Shown here one piece after another: positions 1 to 4,661 of a stretch of 6,993 bases of DNA. The DNA lies in the NCBI GenBank assembly GCA_039916485.1, contig JBDSLH010000006.1:1-6993 (forward strand). The letters are read 5' to 3'. Position 1 is the first letter of the stretch. The number at the start of each line of letters is the position of its first letter. This DNA is from JAPUDQ01 sp039916485 (lineage in GTDB: Bacteria; Patescibacteriota; Saccharimonadia; Saccharimonadales; Saccharimonadaceae). Under the pieces are notes generated by a model. It was given only the letters and a program-made list of their open reading frames with translations. It was not told the origin of the DNA and searched no databases. Both the position numbers and the translations under genes were made by a program.

Positions 1-14
1 CCTCAGCGCCCACC

Positions 15-50
15 ATAGAAAAAAGATCACCAACGTGATCTTTTTTCTAT
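15..50. terminator. Bidirectional intrinsic terminator after the FAD oxidase gene
   Basis: A perfect 16-bp inverted repeat (15-30 against 35-50) closes on a CAAC loop. The outer part of the stem is A6/T6, so either strand reads as a GC-containing stem followed by a T-run. It lies 24 bp past the stop codon of the minus-strand oxidase and should end that transcript. It could equally stop a plus-strand transcript entering from the left. Confidence 0.85.
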
Positions 51-74
51 TAGAAGGGTCGAATCCCAAGGATT

Positions 75-1745
75 TTATGAGCGTGGGACGTAATCGACGT
101 GTTTGCTGAGAGAATATTCTTCTCTAAGAAGTTCAGCTAGCTGCTTGGGGTTTGTACCGCTTTTTACCCCAGGATTAAGCATGGTATACGGATCAAATGC
201 TTTTTTGATGTCAGCCATTACATCGACGAGTTCTTCTCCTAGCTGTAGCTTGGTAAATACTGAACGTAAGCGGCCATCATTATTTTCTGCAGCAATACTG
301 CCTCCGAGCGCAATAACTTTTGTAAAGTAGTCATTCATCAGTTTGAATACTTTTTGTCGATCTCCGAGCTTCGTGAGGTCGAGGAGGGGCATAGCATGAA
401 CATGTGCATCACCGGCATGTCCCCATGACACAATAGGCACCTTGTGTTGAGCGGATAGTTCATTAATGACACCAAGAAGCTCAAGGAACTTATCAGTTGG
501 GACGATGCAATCATCTATAATCGGCAGCGCTGCCAAATGACCCTTCTCGTACTGCAGAACTGTTGAGCTACTCGAGCGGGCTGCCCATAAAGCTTCTTGG
601 GCTTCTAAATCATCTGTTGCCCGGATGTCAGTCGCGATCTTGCCGATGAGATTATAGAGTTTTTTGATTTTTTTGTTACGCTTGCGGTGATTAGCATCAT
701 CAAACTCAATAAATAGCACAGCTTTCGGTGGCACATCAACAGTATCAAAAATGCCCTTCATGACATCAAGGCCTTTTTCTTTTTTTGCAAACTCAATTAA
801 CGATTCATCTATAAATTCTATACTCGTCGGTGAGACCCCTGCAGCTATATCGACCGCTTCGGCCATTGCCGCATGCGAATCAAAGCTTGCGACGAGTAAT
901 GAGGTTTGCGGTGAATACAATTCAACTTTCAGTATAGCTTCGGTAATGATACCGAGCGTACCTTGAGATCCAACAAACAGTGGCGTAAGATCACAGGATC
1001 CATCTTTGCGAAACGCATCAGCAAATGCGTATCCTACATTATCACGTGATAGAGCGCTTCGCCGACTGTCATCATACTCATAGATTGCAGTATCGTGATC
1101 AGCAGTTAAACCATCAACAGCACGGTATATTTCACCTTCAAGTGTTGGTAAACCCTTTTTACGCTCCAGCTCTTTTTTATTAATTTTTCCTGTCTGTATA
1201 ACCTCGCCATTAGCAAGAACTACTTCTAGTTTTTGGACCCAGTCAACTATAGAACCATACTTAAATGACTTATCCCCACTAGAGTTGTTAGCAATAGCAC
1301 CGCCAATAGTTGAATACTTATAATTTGCCGGATAGGCTGGGAGAAAAAGCCCATGTGTATGTAATGTTTCTTGCAAAGACCGAACATTGAGCCCCGGCTG
1401 TACACGAACAAGACGCTGTTTTGTATCTAGTTCAAGTATGCGCCCCATATGAGCTGTCGTACACATAATAATACCTTTCCCGATAGCTGCTCCGCTGGTA
1501 TCCGAGCCATATCCTCGTGGCGTAATCGGTAATACGTGGCCCTTCTCTGCCAACTGCCATGCAAATCGCGCTACTTTTCGAACATCATTTGTCGTACGTG
1601 GATATACAACCAGACTCGGTGTAAGCGTGAGAATACTGCCATCCGTTGAGTATGATGAGCGTATCTTTTGTCCAGCGAAAACATCTCCGCTGATGTGTGC
1701 CTGCAAATACGCGGCTACCTTGTTTGAAGCTTCACCCGATTTCAT
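75..1745 (-). CDS. FAD-binding oxidoreductase, GlcD / D-lactate dehydrogenase-like
   Basis: A VAO/PCMH-type flavoprotein that should oxidise a 2-hydroxy acid such as D-lactate or glycolate; the substrate cannot be read from sequence. Numbering from the longest ORF (GTG at 1772), the FAD domain spans about residues 45-285 and carries TPRGYGSDTSG (84-94), TIGGAIANNSSG (155-166) with KYG after it, and FVGSQGTLGIITEA (266-279). The C-terminal FAD-oxidase domain follows, with WGHAGDAHVHAMP (450-462) and NPGVKSG (533-539). The usual GEHGDG signature reads AENNDG (495-500), an oddity. There is no fused Fe-S domain. I prefer the ATG at 1745 (556 aa, MKSGEASNKV) because an extended -10 (TGGTATTAT) lies 8 nt upstream and overlaps the alternative ATG at 1763. 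GTG 1772 and ATG 1763 remain possible. The gene stands alone, divergent from tRNA-Leu, with its own terminator. The family assignment is firm and the substrate is unknown. Confidence 0.93.
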   Translation of the reverse strand: MKSGEASNKVAAYLQAHISGDVFAGQKIRSSYSTDGSILTLTPSLVVYPRTTNDVRKVARFAWQLAEKGHVLPITPRGYGSDTSGAAIGKGIIMCTTAHMGRILELDTKQRLVRVQPGLNVRSLQETLHTHGLFLPAYPANYKYSTIGGAIANNSSGDKSFKYGSIVDWVQKLEVVLANGEVIQTGKINKKELERKKGLPTLEGEIYRAVDGLTADHDTAIYEYDDSRRSALSRDNVGYAFADAFRKDGSCDLTPLFVGSQGTLGIITEAILKVELYSPQTSLLVASFDSHAAMAEAVDIAAGVSPTSIEFIDESLIEFAKKEKGLDVMKGIFDTVDVPPKAVLFIEFDDANHRKRNKKIKKLYNLIGKIATDIRATDDLEAQEALWAARSSSSTVLQYEKGHLAALPIIDDCIVPTDKFLELLGVINELSAQHKVPIVSWGHAGDAHVHAMPLLDLTKLGDRQKVFKLMNDYFTKVIALGGSIAAENNDGRLRSVFTKLQLGEELVDVMADIKKAFDPYTMLNPGVKSGTNPKQLAELLREEYSLSKHVDYVPRS

Positions 1746-1753
1746 TACTCTTA

Positions 1754-1762
1754 ATAATACCA
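1754..1762 (-). promoter_or_regulatory. Extended -10 promoter of the FAD oxidase
   Basis: The minus strand reads TGGTATTAT, an extended -10 (TGn plus TATTAT) ending 8 nt before the ATG at 1745. No good -35 is visible. Transcription would start at or within a couple of bases of the start codon, giving an almost leaderless mRNA. The same GGTAT core precedes uvrC and the holin-like gene. Confidence 0.45.
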
Positions 1763-1795
1763 TGCTGCTCACGGTTATTAATAGATATAATCTGC

Positions 1796-1824
1796 TTGTG
1801 AAGCTTTGTAGCCTACGCTATAAT
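1796..1824 (+). promoter_or_regulatory. Strong sigma-70-like promoter upstream of tRNA-Leu
   Basis: TTGTGA (1796-1801) and a perfect TATAAT (1819-1824) are separated by exactly 17 bp. Transcription would begin near 1831, about 120 nt before the tRNA. Only very short ORFs follow (the ATG at 1845 ends after seven codons), so it probably makes a long tRNA precursor leader or a small RNA. Confidence 0.6.
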
Positions 1825-1857
1825 ACTCGGAGTCGATTATCATTATGGCGAGTGGCG

Positions 1858-1877
1858 GGTTTGCGTGAAACGCAACC
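1858..1877 (+). other. Hairpin in the tRNA leader
   Basis: TTGCGT (1861-1866) pairs perfectly with ACGCAA (1870-1875) around a GAA triloop. Past a bulged T (1860), GG (1858-1859) pairs with CC (1876-1877). No T-run follows, so it is not a terminator. It lies within the predicted leader of the transcript from the 1796-1824 promoter. It could be an RNA-processing element or part of a small RNA; its role is unknown. Confidence 0.4.
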
Positions 1878-1937
1878 AGATTATGTGTAGACGCAGCGTC
1901 CACCAGCAGTCCACAGAGATAGCCGACACAGTATACT

Positions 1938-1943
1938 TATAAT
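1938..1943 (+). promoter_or_regulatory. -10 element just upstream of tRNA-Leu
   Basis: A perfect TATAAT ends 9 nt before the first tRNA base, so transcription would begin only a few bases ahead of the mature 5' end, as is common for bacterial tRNA genes. The position 17 bp upstream (AGAGAT) is a poor -35, so this may be a weaker second promoter behind the one at 1796-1824. Confidence 0.4.
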
Positions 1944-1952
1944 ATGGTGCAT

Positions 1953-2040
1953 GCGCGAGTGGCGGAATTGGTAGACGCGTCAGCTTGAGGGGCTGGTGAG
2001 CATTGCGCTCGTGGAGGTTCAAGTCCTCTCTCGCGCACCA
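1953..2040 (+). tRNA. tRNA-Leu (anticodon GAG)
   Basis: A complete class II tRNA with encoded CCA. The acceptor stem GCGCGAG (1953-1959) pairs with CTCGCGC (2030-2036), followed by discriminator A and CCA (2038-2040). The D-arm contains GGAATTGGTAGACGC. The anticodon stem TCAGC/GCTGG (1980-1984/1992-1996) holds loop TTGAGGG with anticodon GAG at 1987-1989, reading CUC and CUU leucine codons. The long variable arm is GAGC/GCTC (1998-2001/2007-2010). The T-stem GGAGG/CCTCT closes loop TTCAAGT (2018-2024). The gene is divergent from the FAD oxidase and convergent with the SBP gene. Its last 21 nt are duplicated downstream at 2141-2161. Confidence 0.97.
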
Positions 2041-2089
2041 TAACGATAATCAAAATAGTGGCGGGACTTTCACCTCCACTATTTTTGTT
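2020..2089 (+). repeat. 70-bp direct repeat, copy 1 (tRNA-Leu 3' end plus terminator)
   Basis: This copy runs from C56 of the tRNA T-loop, through the 3' CCA, into the adjacent terminator. It is identical over 70 bp to 2141-2210. The flanks diverge immediately (T versus C before; T versus G after). A boundary inside the T-loop and an identical tRNA 3' end are typical of attachment-site cores used by tyrosine integrases. No integrase gene is present here, so that reading is inference. Confidence 0.9.
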
Positions 2090-2090
2090 T
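2052..2090 (+). terminator. Intrinsic terminator of tRNA-Leu (copy 1)
   Basis: AAAATAGTGG (2052-2061) pairs perfectly with CCACTATTTT (2076-2085) around a 14-nt loop, with the T-run continuing to 2090 (broken by one G). It begins 11 nt after the tRNA CCA. An identical copy sits at 2173-2211. Its 3' arm could also pair with 2094-2104 in the spacer. Confidence 0.85.
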
Positions 2091-2140
2091 CCCAAAAAGT
2101 GGAGCTAGCGCTTACGAACGTTGTTCGTTCGCTTCTTCGC
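2090..2140. other. 51-bp spacer between the repeats, with an imperfect palindrome
   Basis: This is unique sequence separating the two 70-bp repeats. It contains ACGAAC-GTT-GTTCGT (2114-2128), a perfect 6-bp stem. Outer pairing AGCG/CGCT (2107-2110/2130-2133) sits across small unpaired bases. The hairpin has no T-run. Its start (AAAAAGTGGAG, 2094-2104) resembles and can pair with the neighbouring terminator. It may be the residue of an element once bounded by the repeats; no coding potential is visible. Confidence 0.6.
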
Positions 2141-2210
2141 CAAGTCCTCTCTCGCGCACCATAACGATAATCAAAATAGTGGCGGGACTTTCACCTCCAC
2201 TATTTTTGTT
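2141..2210 (+). repeat. 70-bp direct repeat, copy 2 (orphan tRNA 3' end plus terminator)
   Basis: A perfect copy of 2020-2089, offset by 121 bp. Positions 2141-2161 are the last 21 nt of tRNA-Leu including CCA, but nothing upstream supplies a T-stem partner or the rest of the tRNA, so this is a 3' fragment and not a gene. It ends 10 bp before the stop codon of the convergent SBP gene. The pattern (intact tRNA, then orphan 3' end) matches the two ends of a tRNA-integrated element, here almost empty. Confidence 0.9.
2173..2206. terminator. Terminator copy 2, serving the SBP operon end
   Basis: The same 10-bp stem (2173-2182/2197-2206) as the tRNA terminator. Read on the minus strand it lies 13 bp after the SBP stop codon and ends in TTTTGATT, a moderate T-tract, so it probably terminates the SBP transcript. 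It also backs up plus-strand termination from tRNA-Leu. Confidence 0.75.
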
Positions 2211-2219
2211 GGCCATACC

Positions 2220-4013
2220 TTAAGGCGAAGCGTACTTCCAACCTTTATTGACCGTCCATAACTCAACTGAACGGTATCTGTCGCTGCGATTGGCAAGCAT
2301 ATTTGCTGAGCTAAGCACGTTGCTATCGTTTGTGGTGATATATCGAATCTGTGGCTGGTACAGTGCAATTGCTGGAGCGTCGTTAATCCAAGTCTCCGTG
2401 AATAGCTCATATTTTGGTAGCCGAAGCGAATTCTCTAATCGCACTTGTGCACTTGAAAGCGCCTCACTAGCAATAGCAGATTTATAATTAGACAAGTTTA
2501 ACCCTCTCGGATCAGCTTGTGATAGATGCCAATAGGCAAATACATCAGGATCGGCACCAAGCTCAAGTTCATATACAAATGCATCGTAGCTTCGTGGTAG
2601 AAGAACGGTTTGTTGAACATCATTGGGGTTTACGAGTCGTGTGTTTACTGTTGCCCCCAACCGCTGCCACTGTTGTTTAATCTCATCGATAATCACCGGA
2701 TAATCACCCGAATTTACACCAACAAGATCAATAATCATTGGTTGACCATCTTTATAACGTTTATCGCCTTGTAGTACCCAACCAGCTTGAGTAAGCATAT
2801 CTGCGGCCTGTGCGGAATTATAGGGTGCTTGTCGCTTTTGCACAGATGATGGTAGTTGTTGCGACGACAGAGGACTATCAAGTCTGGTTGCATACCCGTT
2901 TAGACGTTTGATGATTGCACCGCGATCAGTCCCACGTACAAAAGCTTTCCTGACAGCAACATCCGAAAATATAGGCGCATCGTTTCTCAAAAAAGTAAAC
3001 ATTCCGTCCGAGATTAATGTTCGATACACCACAGCATCAGGACGCTCCGTTATGAGGTCTCGTAGCTGTGCCCCAGTCAAATCAAGTGCTGAGTTGACTT
3101 CCTGTCGAGCGAATGCAAGCTTCAGTGCTTCTGAGTCTTTAAAGATGTGTAGCTGATACCTCTCAAGTTTTGGAGCGCCACGTAGATAACCCCCATTACG
3201 CTCCAAGTACACAATCAGGCGACCTTCATCAGGATCAATAACTTGGAACCTGTTAAATTTGAAGGGCCCAGACCCGATCGGTTGTCTATTAAAATCTGCT
3301 TCTCGTAATCGTTCTGGTGCGGTTGTACCGAGGATGTGTCGTGGCAATATGCCAAACGTTAAAGCATGAGGAAACGCAGCGTAAGGTCGAACAAGTTCAA
3401 AAGCGACTGATGTTTGAGATACCTTAGTAACTCGTACTTGCGACCAGCTACCATAGAGTGGAGAACGCACTAATGGATTCTTGATTACGCCAATAGTATA
3501 TATGACATCATCTGCAGTTATCTTCTTGCCATCATGCCAATAAATATCGTCCCGAAGATCAACAATATACTTACGGCCCTCATCTTCGACGCGCCATGAC
3601 GATGCAAGCTCTCCTAGTAAGTGGGTGGTCGAATCATAGCTAAATAAACTTGAAAACAATAATCGAGATGCCGATTGCTCTGCTGGTGTTCGAGCAAATA
3701 TTGGATTCATTGTTTCGAGAGCTCCAACCACTCCTTCCGCATACGTACCACCTTCCTTCGGTGAAAATTGCGAATATGAACGTTGATAGCCCAGCAACTG
3801 AAAACCACTGACAGCAATGAGTAGTCCGACAAATAGCAGCCATCCTAGTGCGTGCCTCTTCACAAACCGGATATTATCAAATCTGGATACAATAAATCTA
3901 TGAGCATGCTTCAGAGTCGCGTTTTCCATATCACGAGCACGTCGTCGGAGAATAGTACTCGACGGGTTTAGTTTACGGAATCGCCGCCAGCTTGGATCGG
4001 GCTTGTCTTCCAC
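2220..4013 (-). CDS. Membrane-anchored family-5 (peptide-type) ABC solute-binding protein
   Basis: An OppA/DppA-type extracytoplasmic binding protein (597 aa) expected to capture oligopeptides for an ABC importer; the ligand is inferred from family only. The N-terminus (1-55) is strongly basic. One TM segment follows at about 56-76, so an N-in/C-out signal anchor is likely. There is no lipobox and the protein has no cysteine, so it cannot be a lipoprotein. The SBP_bac_5 domain covers about 88-560: LASSWRVEDEG (136-146), LRDDIYWHDGKKITADDV (153-170), PIGSGPFKF (246-254) and TWINDAPAIALYQP (541-554). The GTG start at 4013 is supported by AGGTGG six bases upstream, which overlaps the secG stop. 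An internal ATG at 3929 has no Shine-Dalgarno. It is the last gene of the cluster. No permease or ATPase gene is in the window, so it is an orphan component here. Confidence 0.92.
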   Translation of the reverse strand: MEDKPDPSWRRFRKLNPSSTILRRRARDMENATLKHAHRFIVSRFDNIRFVKRHALGWLLFVGLLIAVSGFQLLGYQRSYSQFSPKEGGTYAEGVVGALETMNPIFARTPAEQSASRLLFSSLFSYDSTTHLLGELASSWRVEDEGRKYIVDLRDDIYWHDGKKITADDVIYTIGVIKNPLVRSPLYGSWSQVRVTKVSQTSVAFELVRPYAAFPHALTFGILPRHILGTTAPERLREADFNRQPIGSGPFKFNRFQVIDPDEGRLIVYLERNGGYLRGAPKLERYQLHIFKDSEALKLAFARQEVNSALDLTGAQLRDLITERPDAVVYRTLISDGMFTFLRNDAPIFSDVAVRKAFVRGTDRGAIIKRLNGYATRLDSPLSSQQLPSSVQKRQAPYNSAQAADMLTQAGWVLQGDKRYKDGQPMIIDLVGVNSGDYPVIIDEIKQQWQRLGATVNTRLVNPNDVQQTVLLPRSYDAFVYELELGADPDVFAYWHLSQADPRGLNLSNYKSAIASEALSSAQVRLENSLRLPKYELFTETWINDAPAIALYQPQIRYITTNDSNVLSSANMLANRSDRYRSVELWTVNKGWKYASP

Positions 4014-4019
4014 CTATAA

Positions 4020-4025
4020 CCACCT
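4020..4025 (-). promoter_or_regulatory. Shine-Dalgarno deciding the SBP GTG start
   Basis: AGGTGG on the minus strand lies six bases before the GTG at 4013 and shares its first two bases with the secG TAG stop (4024-4026). This favours GTG 4013 over the internal ATG and suggests translational coupling to secG. Confidence 0.75.
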
Positions 4026-4248
4026 ATCCAATCAAAAGTCCAGCAACAATAGACAGCACGAAAACAATAGCAAGCACTATTGTTGCTTCGTGAAGATTCT
4101 TGTCTAGACCGCGACGTGTTGTATAGAGCTCGCCTGAGCTACCAAATCCTGCACCGAGTGTTGCGCCTCGTGCCTGTAACAAAATAAATAAAATCATGAA
4201 GACCGATGATGCAACGGTAATGAGGTCAAGAATGTTACTTGTCTGCAT
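4024..4248 (-). CDS. secG: Preprotein translocase subunit SecG
   Basis: The small accessory subunit of the SecYEG channel in the cytoplasmic membrane, which aids SecA-driven export. The 74-aa product has two TM segments (about 5-24 and 54-73). They are joined by the diagnostic cytoplasmic loop LLQARGATLGAGFGSS (23-38), then the RRG (45-47) and DKNL (49-52) element. The length is normal for the family. The ATG at 4248 has a good Shine-Dalgarno (AAGGGAG, 4257-4263) eight bases upstream. The gene overlaps the end of the upstream holin-like gene by 14 bp in another frame, and its stop codon is embedded in the Shine-Dalgarno of the SBP gene. Translation of all three is therefore probably coupled. 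Confidence 0.94.
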   Translation of the reverse strand: MQTSNILDLITVASSVFMILFILLQARGATLGAGFGSSGELYTTRRGLDKNLHEATIVLAIVFVLSIVAGLLIG

Positions 4249-4633
4249 GAATATAGCTCCCTTTATGTCGATATGACTCTATTATACTGCTTAATACATA
4301 ATTCGTCAGGCTTATGATCATACCGGCTAGAATTGCGCCAACAAACGTGATTTCGATGTTCGGCACGAGCGCCAATGCAACATAGACAAGTATACCGTTG
4401 ATAACTAGCATGAATAAGCCCAGGGTCAGCAAGATTGCCGGTAGAGATAATATTATTATGATCGGCCTTAATAGAGCATTTACTACAGAAAATAATAGTC
4501 CAGCCAGCAAATATGCCGCTGTTCCAGCTGTAGATGTTGCGAAATCTCCGGTTGCGAGTACTGTTACCGCCACCCACATAGCCACCGAGTTGATCAGCCA
4601 CCTAACCAAGAAAAAGTAAAATTGGTGTTTCAT
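4235..4633 (-). CDS. Phage-holin superfamily IV-like membrane protein (four TM)
   Basis: A small integral membrane protein (132 aa) of the family often labelled mycobacterial 4-TMS phage holin superfamily IV. Despite the name it is widespread on bacterial chromosomes and has no established function. TM segments fall at about 8-28, 38-56, 62-90 and 95-117. The family signature is clear: LLAGLLFSVVNALLRPI (42-58), then LPAILLTLGLFMLVINGIL (64-82). The C-terminus is short, hydrophilic and basic. The ATG at 4633 is 28 bp after uvrC and has no Shine-Dalgarno, but an extended -10 (TGGTATACT) ends 11 nt upstream. It overlaps secG by 14 bp, which ties it to the Sec/SBP unit. There are no other phage genes nearby, so I do not read it as prophage. 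Confidence 0.85.
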   Translation of the reverse strand: MKHQFYFFLVRWLINSVAMWVAVTVLATGDFATSTAGTAAYLLAGLLFSVVNALLRPIIIILSLPAILLTLGLFMLVINGILVYVALALVPNIEITFVGAILAGMIISLTNYVLSSIIESYRHKGSYIHADK

Positions 4634-4644
4634 TATCTATCAAC

Positions 4645-4653
4645 AGTATACCA
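4645..4653 (-). promoter_or_regulatory. Extended -10 promoter before the holin-like/secG/SBP unit
   Basis: The minus strand reads TGGTATACT in the 28-bp gap after uvrC, ending 11 nt before the ATG. There is no convincing -35. A start site about seven bases downstream would leave a 5' leader of only about 4-6 nt. It would let the three downstream genes be expressed apart from uvrC. Confidence 0.45.
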
Positions 4654-4661
4654 GAAACCGC

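Noticed and set aside
1627..1890. Plus-strand 87-aa ORF crossing into the tRNA upstream region
   Set aside because: Mostly antisense to the oxidase gene, no ribosome-binding site, and the sequence resembles no family I recognise.
2141..2161. Second tRNA-Leu gene
   Set aside because: Only the 3' 21 nt are present; there is no D-arm, anticodon arm or matching acceptor 5' strand upstream.
2020..2210. CRISPR-like repeat-spacer array
   Set aside because: Only two copies, each 70 bp and made of tRNA plus terminator sequence, with no cas genes.
4263..4601. Minus-strand 112-aa ORF overlapping the holin-like gene in another frame
   Set aside because: The overlapping frame encodes a recognisable four-TM family; this one has no coherent hydrophobic or domain pattern.
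4235..4633. Prophage or lysis cassette because of the holin-like gene
   Set aside because: This family is common on bacterial chromosomes, and no endolysin, structural or integrase gene is present.
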